Below, piece after piece: positions 11,601 to 24,070 of a DNA stretch of 64,000 bases. This DNA comes from Castanea sativa (taxonomy: Eukaryota; Streptophyta; Magnoliopsida; Fagales; Fagaceae): assembly GCF_040712315.1 (NCBI RefSeq), contig NC_134021.1, positions 44,331,501 through 44,395,500 of the forward strand. The letters run 5' to 3'. Each line of letters begins with the position of its first letter. The first letter of the stretch is position 1. Position numbers and translations under genes: made by a program. The notes under the pieces are model-generated. The model was not told where the DNA came from. It saw only the letters and a list, made by a program, of their open reading frames with translations, and did not search any database.

Positions 11601-11783
11601 CTGAATGTGAAACAACACACTTTATAACTAGTGGTATTCCTCTTTTCACATTTCAATCTACTATTGATTACTTCATGATATTATTATGGAGATCAATATG
11701 GTTTTAACGTAAATTTTTGGAAGTAGGTGATGGGAACGAGTACGGAGGGGGCCAAAATGACAGTGATGCGGGTGTAGAAGACG
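8693..11783 (+). pseudogene. Plant-mobile-domain (MAIN-like) protein pseudogene
   Basis: The exons encode the plant mobile domain of MAIN/MAIL-type proteins, also called serine/threonine phosphatase 7 long form homologues. These are nuclear factors linked to transposon silencing and meristem maintenance, and the domain also occurs in transposons. Exons: 8693-8804 (ATG at 8694), 8909-9672, 10037-10127, 10240-10629, 10850-11589, and perhaps 11727-11783; the last is out of phase as read. Recognisable pieces are LWVPGREIDHGLI, DKSGDRVHLMWVQQLEDL, WLWVPNKKNRP and QVVWQPYEAE. The last long exon is a proline/serine/threonine-rich tail of P-x-P-H-P-S-P repeats, then PPPHYTRLYKIQK. Four in-frame TAG stops (9134, 9344, 11345, 11408) break it, yet I found no frameshift in the first five exons and their splice sites are GT-AG. 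It sits inside the arm-B inverted repeat. Confidence 0.85.
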
Positions 11784-12719
11784 GTAAGCAACTACTCTGA
11801 CTTTGGCGGTTAAATCAATGGCCATTGTTTGCTACTATGGTAAAGTCTTGGGCTGCCAAGCCTAAGTAACAATTGAGTTTGAGTCTTGAGAGTTAAGAGT
11901 AGCTGCTTAATGCATATGCCATGAATGGTTGGACCCGATTGAGAAGTATGTGCATGTTTTATCTCTAAGTTACCAACATCTTCAATTGAATTATCTGCTT
12001 TGCACATGAATCTGATCCTAAACCATCTTGCTTATGTACTCGCTGTACATGGTTGACACATGGTATTTTTGCCAAGTTTTTTAGTTTTTACTTTTTCAGA
12101 GATTCTAAATCTAGGACATGGTTTTGCATGTAGTTGGTGTTTGTAAAGGACTAGGATAGATAAGTTTCAAATGGGTTTCTGAAATTTTTGACTCATGAGC
12201 TAATGAGCGTACTTTCTCTGGTAATAATGTAGATTAAACACAAAATTTAAAAAAAAAAAGTAAAATTTTTTTTTTTTGAGAAACACACGTATATAATGGA
12301 CACGTATATAATGGAGAGGATGAGACAAAAAAATACACTCACACGTCAATACCACGATAATACTAAAACTGTATGCAGAATTAAAAAAAAAAATTAAATA
12401 TTTATTTATTTATTATGATGATGGTATTAAACTAATCATACCTCAATTTGTAAGTTTTTTAATAGTAAAATTAAAAGTAGCTACAAGTCCATAAGCATTT
12501 TTCTTCCATAATTTACTTCACAATGAAGCTAATACGAAAGGTTGATACCCATTTATGTTGTAGTGTTTCTTGTGTTGGGAGGTATCCTTGTTGAGTGATT
12601 GTTGAATAATGTAATCATTTAAATGAATCCCTGTATTAAAGTTTTTTTTTTAATGAGTTATGTTTATGTAGAGTTTTTATTTGAATCTTTATGTGGATGA
12701 CTGTAAGCATTGTTTGCAG

Positions 12720-12825
12720 CCTGATAGATCAGATGAACAGGCCAGAGTTGCAGCTGCTGGGGGTCGAGTCATCTTTGTGAATGGAGCTCGAGTTGAAGGC
12801 ATTCTTGCAATGTCCCGAGCAATAG
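12720..12825 (+). pseudogene. Isolated PP2C protein phosphatase exon
   Basis: A 106-nt exon bounded by TTTGCAG and GTAATA encodes [17 protein letters not shown] then [19 protein letters not shown] without a stop. This is the conserved block of plant PP2C phosphatases that ends in the A-M-S-R-A-I-G motif. PP2Cs are metal-dependent serine/threonine phosphatases of stress and hormone signalling. I could not find flanking exons: neither the D-G-H-G motif upstream nor the D-G-L-W-D motif downstream. The exon is intact but alone, so it is a gene fragment, probably duplicated or captured with its intron borders. It lies inside the arm-B inverted repeat, 0.9 kb after the PMD pseudogene. Confidence 0.75.
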
Positions 12826-14494
12826 GTAATATTTTACACATCTAACCAAAGTATTTCCTTGTCAAATTACATTTTCGACCACATGGTATTGGTATGACTC
12901 CTAAATGTTCTTATTGCATGATTACCATTTGTGGACATTTTGAGAATTATCTTTCAGAATAGATTGTTTGTTTTAATCACTTCAGAATGAGTAAGAAATT
13001 ATTTTCATATAATGAAAAATATTGACAAATTAAACTTTTTTTAAAAAACAAAATCCCAATTTAGGATGGAGTCTATTGAAACGGGGAGGTATTTAATTCC
13101 GTGCTGAACACGTCCGTTTTGGATGGCACAGTGTCATATGACTTCCACCCCCCCCCCCCTACCACCCTTCTTTTTCTCTGTTTCAATGATACTGTGTGCC
13201 ACAGCTGGAGTATAAGTTCAGCCTCAGCTTGAAAATAGCACATTTGGTGATAGCTGATCTTTTTGGGCGAATCCTCACATACCAATCTTGATTATGTACG
13301 CTGGCACCGTGCAATTCTTTTCACAATGATTTTTAACTTAAACATATGACATGCTCATCTTTTTGTTGCTTTCAACAATGGAACTTATTGGAGATGAAAG
13401 GTTGTCTTGTTCAAGAGCAATCCTCAAGGGTCATATTGGACATTTCTGATCATTTTAGTTGGCTAATCATAAACATTACACATGTTATCCTCATATACAA
13501 TATTTGATCAGTGTGTGTTTGACATGGATAATGCATGTTGCTTTATATTAGCGATAAATCATATTTGAATATATCACCTAAACTTCTAATAATGGTAAAG
13601 AACAAGCATTATTGAGTGAAGCAAAAAAAAGGTTGGGAATAAATTTGTTAGCTAGAGTTGACAGCAAGCTTGTTCTCTCACTACTGATAACTGTCAGATG
13701 ACTCCCCTAGTAGCAGTTGGTTTATCTTCATGAATGAAAAAATAAAACTCAAAAATTAATGTTTTAGCTAGTTTGGAGTAAGTTAGTAACAAGTATTTCC
13801 ATAATTTTTTATTAAGCTAGAGTTTGGAATGTTGTTCCATTTTGTCTCAGTGGACCTTATGGAAGGAAAGAGATACGTTGACATTTGACGAGGAAAAGGC
13901 ATCTGATTGTGAAGATTAATTCAATGTTTTTCAGCAATTTGTTTTATTGGGTGTCTTTATATGAGAGTAGACCTCCTTGCTTCATTGCATATGTGAGTGA
14001 TCATGAGTTGACAGCTGAGTATATAGGTAGTATACTCTATAACTGTCCCTCTGATACCTTTGCGGAACTGGTTGGGAATGGGTGCCACTTACCCTGCCAG
14101 GTTCTATTGATCACGTCCCCTTCGCAACAGTTCTACCTTGTCTTGGGACATTGTTGGCTTTACAGGGATTCCCACTGGATAAAAAGAATCTCACTCTTTC
14201 CATCCCAGATAATATTTCAATGCGTCCATAGAACAGTACTTAAATAAGGGCTTAAAGGTTATCTAACATGTAATGTAACTGTGGCATCTTGATTGTTATG
14301 CAGGGAATGATTACGTATATATCATGTAGATATCATATAGATCATGTTGCTTTTCATCACATTTATTTGATTAATTTTCGCTGTTTCTACATGTTGCCCT
14401 TTTTGTGGTTTTATAAGGTAACAATTAATTGGGGTTTCCTCTATCCAAAAGACACATCTGTATCAATAACTCTAGCATACTTGGCTAAGAAAAA
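12826..14494. other. Non-coding interior of the arm-B structure
   Basis: No confident gene. There is a C run near 13147-13158. A weak LINE-like phrase, WTLWKERD, is encoded near 13852-13875; it recalls the tail of plant LINE ORF2, but the flanking frame gives no further support. Confidence 0.4.
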
Positions 14495-15745
14495 AAAATT
14501 TTGAGTGTCTCAAGCAAGGGAAATTATTGGAACCTCCTAAATGGTCCTTTTTGCTCCTCCCATCCAATAAAAAAGTGCCACTTAGTTTAAATTTATGACT
14601 CGGCTACACATCACCACTGATTTTCAAAATCAATTAGCCTCAGCTGTGTGGAATAAAGAGCTTTGAAAACCTGTTTAAAAATAAAGTAGGTCCTTCAAAT
14701 TGATGTAAAACAATTGACCAATTAATTAGTCCAAAAGCACTAATACCAAAACATGAACTAGGGGTGTGCAACTAACCCCCAAAACTGACCCAACCCAACC
14801 CAACCTGCCGGGTTGGGTCGGTTTTTAGGGCTTGATGGGTTAGGTTGGGTTACAAAAATTTTTTTGATAGCGCATCGGGTTGGGTTTGGGTCATAAAATT
14901 TCAAACTCACCAAATCTAACCCAACCCACCCATATATTTAAAATATATTATATAATTAATCAATTTTTTAAAATAACTAACTCTTCCTATCCTATATAAA
15001 AGCTAATTAGTTCACACAAAACCTAGTAAATTATTATTGTTGTTTAGTCATTAATGTTATTTGCCTTTAAGGAGTTACATTGATACTAATCTTTTGGTTT
15101 TTTTAGTATATTTATAATAATATTTTTTTTCTACTCAATTCAATAATAATAATAACAATAAATTTGTCCAACCCATGAGGTCAACCCGACCCATATGGGT
15201 TGGGTTGGGTTGAGTTGGACTTATGTGATGAGTTGGATTGAGTTAATTTTTTTTTGGACCTATTATGGTGAGTTAGGTCAAAAAATCCCCGACCCAAGCA
15301 GAACCCTACATGAAACAATCACCGTGAGATGTTCACTTGCAAGTGCATGCGCATGGAAGGGAACACTGCTATCTTGAAGTCTTTAATCTTGATGAGACGT
15401 ATGCAGCCTAAAAACCTTTATTTATGATTATGAGAGCAACAAAGTTAATTGGTTGGGTACTTTGGTAAATTAATTAATTAAGAGATGGATAGAGATCTAT
15501 TTTCTTAACTTTACTTATGAGTTTTCACCCAAAAAAAAAAAAAACTTTACTAAGAGTTGTATTTATTCCATCTTATGGTGAAATGAGGTCATCAAAAAAT
15601 TTATTGATAATGTTAACTTATTTAGAAAATCAACCTAGTCGTTTTAAAATTTTTTTCTATCTTTCTGGTCATCTCTTTGAACGTGGTTTAAGATATTTTG
15701 TCATTTTACTATTTTTGTACTTTACCCTCTTCAGTGCCACATACA
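14495..15745. repeat. Inner inverted-repeat arm B, right copy
   Basis: Reverse-complement partner of 5062-5715. It is longer because an element at 14759-15312 is inserted between the blocks that pair with 5530-5715 and 5335-5515. The pairing continues outward through GACAAAATATCTTAAACC (rc, about 15680-15725) to about 15742. Confidence 0.85.
14759..15312. mobile_element. Degenerate hAT-like MITE rich in GGGTTGGGTT
   Basis: It starts AGGGGTGTGCAACTAACCC and is full of CCCAACCC and GGGTTGGG blocks on both sides of an AT-rich centre. This is the pattern of a plant hAT-type non-autonomous family whose ends read AGGGGTGTGCA. The right end is decayed (CAGAACCCTA near 15299-15308). It interrupts arm B, and the left arm lacks it. 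Confidence 0.6.
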
Positions 15746-16060
15746 GCACAACCTGCAAAATTATTGAATAAAATATTAACCTATCTATGAACAATTTGAC
15801 ATCTCATATGTGACAACTGGATAGGAAAATTCTAATTATGTCCTTGATAAAACTCTAAATTAGATGTGATAAAAAAAAAATTAGATGGTGACACTTTAAC
15901 CAACTCTTATATCTCATGATATCTATTGGCAGGGCATAGCCAAAAAATTTTGTTTGGAAAAGCTAACTTATGATACTAATTTATTAGCATGTACAAACTT
16001 TTATAAACATACACAAACACATATATCTATACACATATATAATTTAGTATTTTTCATAGT

Positions 16061-16652
16061 GAATTCTTAAAGTTTTCATTTTTAATATAAGTTACCAAAT
16101 TGTCTACTAAAGTGAGTAAAAAAATTTCAATTGAACTAATGAAATATTCAAAGATATGAATTATCCAAAACTTTAGCAGACACAAGAATACATTTTACAA
16201 TAAAAAAATTAATGTGAGAAAAAAGAAGAAGAAACATTTTCTATATATATATATATATATATTATATGGATGGATTATATAAATCTATGTTTAAGTAACG
16301 TGATCAAGTTTGGGTTTATCTTTTGAGTGGTGTCATAGAATTAAATTTAGCAAACTTTTTGAAACTTATAATTAAATACCATGCCCAATTCTAAATTTCA
16401 TAGGAGAATAAAAATTATAATCACAAGAATCATATTAAAATTCTAAAAATAGGTGGAGAAAAGGCTTGCAGGATGGAATTCTTAAAGTTTTCATTTTTAA
16501 TATAAGTCACCAAATTGTCTATTAAAGTGAGTAAAAAAATTTCAATTGAACTAATGAAGTATTCAAATACACGAATGATCCAAAACTTAAACAGACACAA
16601 GAATACATTTTACAATAAAAAATGAATGTGAGAAAAAAGAAGAAGAAACATT

Positions 16653-16704
<52 letters not shown>

Positions 16705-16924
16705 TGGATGGATTATATAAATCTATGTTTAAGTAACGTGATCAAGTTTGGGTTTATCTTTTGAGTGGTGTCATAGAATTAAATTTAGCAAACTTTTTGA
16801 AACTTATAATTAAATACCATGCCCAATTCTAAATTTCATAGGGGAATAAAAATTATAATCCATATTATACAAGAATCATATTAAAATTCTAAAAATAGGT
16901 GGAGAAAAGGCTTTCAGGATGGAA
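16061..16924. repeat. Tandem duplication within arm A, 415 and 449 bp
   Basis: Units 16061-16475 and 16476-16924 both begin GAATTCTTAAAGTTTTC and contain GAAGAAGAAACATTTTC, a TA microsatellite, and the arm-A phrase GTTTGGGTTTATCTTTTGAG. The second unit is longer, mainly because of its longer TA run and an extra CCATATTATA-type stretch. Confidence 0.9.
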
Positions 16925-17500
16925 TAAATGAAGCTTAGGGGGTTCAAATGAAGAATTATGTGTAACTATTTTAAAGTAATTTTATTTTGATCCTTTAAAA
17001 TGAAGTTTTGAATCCTCACCCAATTTTTGTTTTTAAAGTTAAATGAAATAAGCTTGAATATAATCACTTTGACAATATTTTAGTTTTTTTAAACTGGAAA
17101 TGTTACACTAAAAAGCACTTAAACAAAATTTTTTTTTTTTTTAGAATCACAATTAAACAATTAAACATGGGTGATTCTAATTTTTTTTTTTATTAAAAAA
17201 AAAAGCACTTTCTATGGGAAAGAGAATTGGGGACACCGAAAACTTTTACTAATCGGATTGGAGTGGTTAGCTCTCCGACAAAAAAGGTGGCTTGGAAGTT
17301 TAGTTCTTTCTATAATTAATCATGTCGTATTGGGATGTATAGTATAGCTTTGGAGACCTAATAAAGTTGAAAAGATCATCTTCCCCTCCTCTAGTATTGA
17401 AAATTGAGTTATGTCGTGGCTCACATTTGAGGTTTCATTCGTATTACAATGCCCTCATGGGCTCTACAAGGCACAGTTTTCCATGGAACAGCATGTAGCA
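16255..17500. repeat. Outer inverted-repeat arm A, copy 2
   Basis: Inverted partner of 540-1150 and direct partner of 45990-46500. The far end (17400-17500), with ATGCCCTCATGGGCTCTACA and TTTTCCATGGAA, matches 46437-46480 (TGCCCTCTAGAGCTCTACA, TTTTCCCATGGAA). It ends about 60 bases before the PIF/Harbinger element begins. Confidence 0.85.
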
Positions 17501-17560
17501 GGGTCCACCAAATGCCCTCATGTGCCTCTGCCATGTTCTCCTTTTTTAAGCTCTTTCTAA

Positions 17561-17579
17561 GAGCACCAGCATTGAATGG
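17561..17579. repeat. Left TIR of the PIF/Harbinger element
   Basis: GAGCACCAGCATTGAATGG, preceded by the target duplication TAA. Most of the first 13 positions agree with the right TIR. Confidence 0.8.
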
Positions 17580-18158
17580 GTTAAACCCATTCTCTATGCC
17601 AAATTATAAAGTAGTATAGCATTAAGGCCCAAAAGACAGCTCCATTGAATGTTGGGTTCTATAAGAATTGCAAAAAAAAAAATACCATGGAGCTATAGTG
17701 CAATTCTAAACATAGAATCGCATTGCAGCTCAATGGTAAACGTTATATTAATATTTTATTGTAAATATCAGCATTTCTCTCTCCGTGGTCTCTTATCTCT
17801 ATCGCTCCGCTACACTTGATCTCTGTCTCTCCATTGCTGAGCTCTTTCATCACACACCAAGCCTCTTGCTTCTTTGTCATCCCCTCTCTCTTGTCATGCC
17901 GATTCACCTCACCCATCTCTGAAGCTCTTTCACATCAAGCCTCTCTCTTCTCTCTCATCCCCTCCCTCGCCATCGCTGCGGATTCAGCCTCACCCATCTC
18001 CAAATTCACCCTCACCCATCGCTGAAGCTCTTTCAGACCAACCCTCTCTCTTCTCTCTCATCCCCTCTCTATCACTCTCTCTTCTCTTCAAACCGAGATT
18101 CTCAAGGCTAACACGGTTTGGGTTAAGATCAAATTCAAAATCAAAATCAAAATCAACT

Positions 18159-18195
18159 TGTGTTTGTGTTTGTGTTTGTGTTTGTGTTTGTGTTT
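18159..18195. repeat. TGTTTG hexamer microsatellite
   Basis: About six units of TGTGTT/TGTTTG in the leader of the PIF/Harbinger element, preceded by a short AAAATC repeat. Confidence 0.9.
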
Positions 18196-20040
18196 CTTTT
18201 CTCTCTCTACAAGAAAAAGGGCGTTCAGCTGGTGTTTGTGTTTTGGTTTTGATAAAAGAATTTTTGTTGATGTTTGCAGCGGTGGGATTCAGCTTCTGCT
18301 CTCTGTCATGGGATTAGCATCTTCAGAAAGTTTGCTCAGGTTCAACCTCAATTACCAGTAAATTTCACTCTTTATCTAATTTTATTTTTTGTTTTTTCCA
18401 AGTAGATTTTGTTATGGGGGAAATGGATGTTAGAGGGTGTTGTCTTGCTTATCTTGTTCAGTTCATGTTTCTGGTGTTGGTTACTCATGTGGCGATTTGG
18501 GAAGAAAATTCACATTCTGTAGTTTCATGTGGGGCTTCCTCTGTATTGTGAACTTTACTGGTTGAATTTATTGGAGAGTTGTAGGTTTGGGTGCTTGCTG
18601 ATATTTGTGACTTTATGATGAATCATGAGTTAAGGTGATGTTTGTTTGATCTTAAAATTTGTATGCGTTACTTGGTACCTTGTTTGAGTTCTGGTTGTTG
18701 GTAGGTTTTTCTGTGACACTTCAGACATTTTAATTAACTGTTGAAGACTTGAAATTGCATTCAAGTACCATCCTCACAAAGCAGTATGCTTTTGCTACCC
18801 AAGTAATGATAAAATTAGAACATTATTTACATGCTTCTAAAATAAGCTTAGTTACATGATTATATCTCATTGATGATCTTATGTAACTTAGTGAATTATC
18901 TATAGAATATTGCACTCAAGACAAATCAAAATGGGATTAAGCTATGTCAACTTTAACATACTACATTTTTTAATTTATCACCACTCGTATCACCCCTTCA
19001 AAATTGATGACTCGTAATCTCACTGACTAAATCTTTACATCACTCCTATTATATCTCTGGTAAAGTAAATTTTTAACCCAGCTATATTCAATCAAATGAA
19101 ATCACATCCAATTCAATGTTCAAGCAATTCTCATCTTCCATGGCCCAAGATTCAACATAACTCAAACTGAGAACCACCACATCAAAAACATAAACAATAA
19201 TTACATGCTTTTCCTCTGCAAGAATCGCATTATTCAACTTCAGGTCATACCTGTTACAGAAAACACAACCAGCCAATCAAAACAATGAAACTGTATTTCT
19301 TTTTCTCTCTTTTTCAATACATGTTATTCGAGGAAATTATCCAAAAAACCATCAAAATTTCCTCACCTAAAAACTTAACTGAAAAACAGTTTCCCCACCA
19401 TTCTGTACACTTGGTATAGAACTCACATTTATGTGAGATGGAGGTGTATTCCACCAGCTGCATTGAACAATTTCACCCTATGTCCAAGCTTCAGTAAAAA
19501 TTAAGGAATCTAAAAACAGTGACTAATATGCAAGACTGAACTTGCCAAAACAAAAGCCTAATAAAATGTATCAAATATCAAGGCAGAATGGCAAGGAAGC
19601 TAGATCAGAATCATATCTGAGCAAAGCTATAGAGAGTGAAGACAGACCTAGCTAAACGACTTGCAGTATTAGCTCTTGTATTGTTTAAAGTGTGTGTAGT
19701 TTAGTCCAGTCTTTTAAATAGAATCTATAGTGCACGTGTGAGTGCATGTGTATGATTTGTGTTATGTTAGAAGTTTGTTAATATTTGGCTGCTATTACCT
19801 TCTTCTCAATATTTGGCTGTGTAGGGCTAGTAATTTTGTAACAAAAAATTATTGTAGTATATATAGTCGAAATACATTGATTAGGAGCTGTCAACATATA
19901 TTGTTTTGATTAGGAGTTGTGGCACCACTAACAGTTTTAGGATGTTGCTATACACTAACTGTTTTAAGTTCCCTATTTAAAAGGGACGGATACTTATCAC
20001 AAAGACATATCACGATATGCTAATATCTTACAAAGGGATT

Positions 20041-21023
20041 CCGATTTTGTGGCACCATTTTTAAGTGGGTCTCAAGATTCTGAAATGCCCATCCAAGAGT
20101 CTGTACCGGAAGTTGAAATTGTCTCCTCTAATCCACGAAAACATGGTGGCAACTTCAGTGTAGATGAGGACAACCTCCTCGTCTCTACATGGCTTAACAT
20201 TAGTGTGGATGTCGTGTAAGGTACTAACCAAAAGGCTGACACATTTTAGGAGAAAGTTTGGCAATACTTTTGTGAGAACAATACTTATGGAACCACACGT
20301 TCTGTTTCCCCCGTAACAAGTTGATGGGGAACAATTAGTAGGGAGACAAGTAAGTTTGCTGAGTTGTTGGCTAAAATTGAAGCCCAAAATCCAAGTGGTG
20401 CGACTAACCAAATGAATGTATAAATTATATTGTAATGGTGTCACTATATTAATTTCCGCATAGTTTTGAGATACTAATTATTATTATTATTATTATTATT
20501 TTTAATTTAGTTGGAAGATGCAAAGGTTCTATATATGAAATCATCACATAACAAAAAAGTAGTTTTTGCATTTGAACATTGTTGGGCTGTGTTGAAGAAC
20601 CAACCAAAGTGGACTACGCTTAAGAAAAAATCAAAAGGGCTCCCTCAAACTCCAAGTTCAATTGATCAAGTTGGTAGTAATAATGATGACACAATGGTGC
20701 TAGAGAGACCAATTGATAGAAAAGCCGAAAAGGCTAAGCGAAAGAGAACAGATGGTGATACGGGTTTTGAGGATTATTTGGCGAAAAAATTGCAATATAT
20801 TCAGGATGCACAAGAACAAGAGAAAGAGGCTCTTCGCATCAAAGCGGATAGGGTTCGAGTGGATGCACAAAGAGCTGATATTGAAAAGGAAAGGCTTCGT
20901 CTTAACACTATTAGGGAGGAGGGAAGAGTAATGACCATGGAGACAAGTGGCATGAATGAAAAAGAAAAACTTTATTTTGAAAATTTCAAGGATGAAATCC
21001 TTGCAAGACATAATTTAGAGTAA
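20041..21023 (+). pseudogene. PIF/Harbinger ORF1, MYB/NAM-like DNA-binding partner, broken
   Basis: The first exon (about 20041-20415) encodes a SANT/MYB-like region with NFSVDEDNLLVSTWLN and KVWQYFCENN. It has in-frame stops at about 20217 (TAA) and 20248 (TAG where the family has W). After an intron ending AATTTAG, the second exon (20513-21023) is open. It encodes FEHCWAVLKNQPKW, a charged nuclear-type segment (RKAEKAKRKR), then a coiled coil from about residue 95 to 140 and EKLYFENFKDEILAR. This is the NAM-associated C-terminal domain found in the ORF1 proteins of plant PIF/Harbinger elements, which help the transposase bind DNA and enter the nucleus. The upstream start is not clear. It lies 1.7 kb upstream of the transposase and on the same strand. 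Confidence 0.8.
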
Positions 21024-22680
21024 ATAGTTGGGTTTGATCCAAGGAGATGATGTCTTGTCGTAACCTTATTTTGGTAGTAAATTATTTTAGGGTTGAGGTT
21101 TGGCATATGTAGATGATATTTTGTTTCAACCTTATTTTGGTAGTGGCTTATTTGAAGCATAGGTTTGGAATATGTAGATGATGTATTGTTCTAACTTGAT
21201 CATTTGGCAGTAGGTTGTGCCACTTATGTAATTACATCATTTTTGCTTATATGAAAAACTTATGTATTTTCTATGTTTGATATCATATCTTCTACACTTG
21301 TGTATTTTCTATGTTTGATGTCATTTGCCTTTGCTATCAATTCTAATGGCATTGCTATCAATTCATTAATTTAGAAAGCGAAATGCCAAATGACTGGCAA
21401 ACTTTGTAGCTTTATAGAGAAACCTGGAATTAATGTCAAACAAATGTCTATTTTTTCATTTTTTACTTATGCAAGTTATTATCACACATATAGTAGGGGC
21501 TGTAGTGTAGGTATCTTCTTGATAAATGTGATGAATTGGAAAAAACTTGAAAGGACCTCCTATGATGAACCTGTACTAGTACCTCAGTCTAATTCTCCAA
21601 ATACTACCAATTGATATTAGGGTTGAAAACTGAGAAGGAACATTCAACTGGTCAGTTATACATTTGCAATGCAGTTAGCTTATGGTGGCAGCCCTGTCCT
21701 AAAACCCTTAGGACCAAAGACTATTCGACTAAACCAATAGATTTTTCTTCTTTCATTTCTGACTCAGTGGTTTGTTTGTTTAGGGCTGTAATATCCTCTA
21801 ATCATTGGCAATCCAGCCTGGAGAAGGACTATGATCATGATGACCTTACCTTGCCTTTTCCCTTAATTTTGTTGCTATCTCATAGTAGACATTTGCTTGC
21901 TAGTCATGGCTACTAGCTCAGTTATTGGATTTTCTAGTAGTTTTGCTTAATAAATATATCCTTAATGATCTTTATATGGGTTTTGTGTTGTGGACGGATG
22001 AATTATATTTGTGCAGGTTTTAGTTACCCTGGGATTTGGTAGCAGCATTATCATTAACTATCAGATGTAATCTGCCCAAATCTTTATTATTTATTTTACT
22101 ATTCCTTTTCATGTAGAATTGACTTATGTTCTGTTTCACTCGATTGTCCTTCATCGCAAACTAGGTCAAGCTTAGTTATAAATTTATAATACACTGATAT
22201 TCTTATCAACTAAAATTTGGCATAGTTTCATTTCCTTTTGATTGCAACATACTCCAAGACCAGGTGCTTTCTCGTCAAATTAGCTATAAGCGTACAGATA
22301 CTCTAGTTGTTTGGTACCATCAGATGAATCCACAATGATACTAAGTTGTACACTGAGGCATGCTGGTTTGATACCAAGTGTATTCCTCTACTGTCAAACA
22401 CTTGCTGGTTTTTATATATATATATAAGTAAATGATTTTATAGAAAAACTAACTCATGACAATTACAAAACCCAAGATAGCCTAAAGAATTGCAATGAAA
22501 GAATGGTTTACATTTAATATTTGATACCTGAAATCCCAAGTTGAACTTTAGTGTTAATTAATTCTGGTACTTGTGCCTAAATAATTGAGCATGCACGGGC
22601 ATGTTTCATGCTTAATTAATTATTTTCCTGTTCAATAATATTGATAATTTCCTAACATTATTGTCTTCAAGGTTGTCTCT

Positions 22681-23924
22681 ATGAATCGCTCTCTTTTTCG
22701 AAAATTGCTTTTTGACGACTCAGATGAGGATAAGATTATGAGGCGAGTTCTTAAGGGTTCAACAGTACAATGTAAACGTCATCGATATATCGAACGTGAT
22801 CGTTTGGCAGGCCATAAAAGACTTTATCTCAACTACTTTCCCGACACACCAATATATCCTCCTAATTTATTTCAGAGGAGATTTTAGATGAGTCGGTCTC
22901 TTTTTCTCTGTATTCAATCTAAGGTAGAAACTTATGAACCTTACTTTATCCAAAAAAGAGATGGTGCCCGAAGACTCGGTTTATCTTCTCTTCAAAAGAT
23001 AACAGCTGCACTTAGGATGCTTGACTATGGAGTTGCTGTTGATTTTATGGATAAGTATGTGCGGATTGGAGAATCCGCTGCAATAGAAAGTCTGAAAATA
23101 TTTGTTAAAGCAGTGGTTGATATTTTCTCCAAGGAATACTTGAGGTCCCCAAACAACGAAGACATTGCTAGAATTTTAGCCAATGGGGAAAGACGTGGAT
23201 TTCCAGGGATGTTAGGGAGCATTGATTGCATGCATTGGAAATGGAAAAATTGTCCGGCTGCATGGAAATGTCAGTACTCTGGTCACATTCGTGAGCCAAC
23301 TATTGTTTTGGAAGCAGTGGCATCATTTGATCTTTGGATATGACATGCATTTTTTGGGTTATCTGGGTCAAATAATGATATTAATGTATTAGAACGATCT
23401 CCTCTATTTTCTGAGCTCGAACAAGGACGTGCTTCTGCAGTTAATTACTCAATCAATGGCCATGAGTATACGATGGGATACTACCTTGCCGATGGCATAT
23501 ATCCGAAGTGGTCAACATTTGTTAAAACAATTCGATCTCCACGAGAAAGGAAAAAAAATTATTTGCAAAAGCCCAAGAGACGTATAGGAAGGATGTAGAG
23601 CGTGCATTTGGAGTGCTTCAAGCAAGATTCGCAATTGTGCGTGGACCTGCAAGATTTTTCTATAGTGAAACACTCCAAGACATCATGAAAGCATGCATAA
23701 TTCTTCATAACATGATTGTTGAGGATGAGTGAGATGTAAATGAAGCGGTGGAATTAAATTATGAGCAAATTGATGACAATCCTATTGTACAACTGTCACG
23801 GGAGCACACGAATGAATTTACAGAGTTCATTGAAATCCATCAATCTATTCGAGACCATGAAATTCATTCTCAACTCCAAATAGACCTCGTTGAGCATTTA
23901 TGGCAATTACAAGGGGGGTTGTAG
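22681..23924 (+). pseudogene. PIF/Harbinger DDE transposase, broken
   Basis: The frame starts MNRSLFRKLLF after a possible acceptor TTCAAG. It encodes an N-terminal region (YFPDTPIYPPNLFQRRF), then LQKITAALRMLDYG, then the catalytic domain. All three acidic catalytic residues can be placed: D in GSIDCMHW (codon 23224), D in SNNDINVL (codon 23377), and E in VERAFGVLQARF (codon 23598). ILHNMIVEDE follows. Defects are a TAG at 22885, a TGA at 23341 where the family has W, a one-base frameshift near 23555-23565 in an A run, and a TGA after IVEDE. The protein would cut and paste DNA at TIRs with a 3-bp TTA/TAA duplication. It is not functional as written. Length, about 415 codons, is normal. Confidence 0.9.
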
Positions 23925-24070
23925 GAACTTAAGTGTGTGAGTTTTGTATGTAGGGTTTTATTGTAATTTGATATATGTACGAGTCTTCTAAAACCAACAT
24001 TGATAGTTATGTATGTGGATTGCATCTATATATATATATGTATGTGGATTTTTAAAGTTGTTGAGTTGAG

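Noticed and set aside
13885..14247. 120-codon plus-strand frame
   Set aside because: A weak LINE-like phrase just before it was the only hint; the frame itself matches no family I know.
17874..18317. 147-codon serine-rich frame
   Set aside because: It runs through the CT-rich leader and TGTTTG microsatellite of the PIF/Harbinger element; low-complexity frame only.
19088..19276. Minus-strand frame containing YDLKLNNAILAEE, which recalls the kinase H-R-D-L-K loop
   Set aside because: The HRD is changed and no D-F-G or other kinase motif follows; it lies inside the transposon and is probably chance.
20061..20444. 127-codon minus-strand frame
   Set aside because: Antisense to PIF/Harbinger ORF1, whose plus-strand protein is recognisable.
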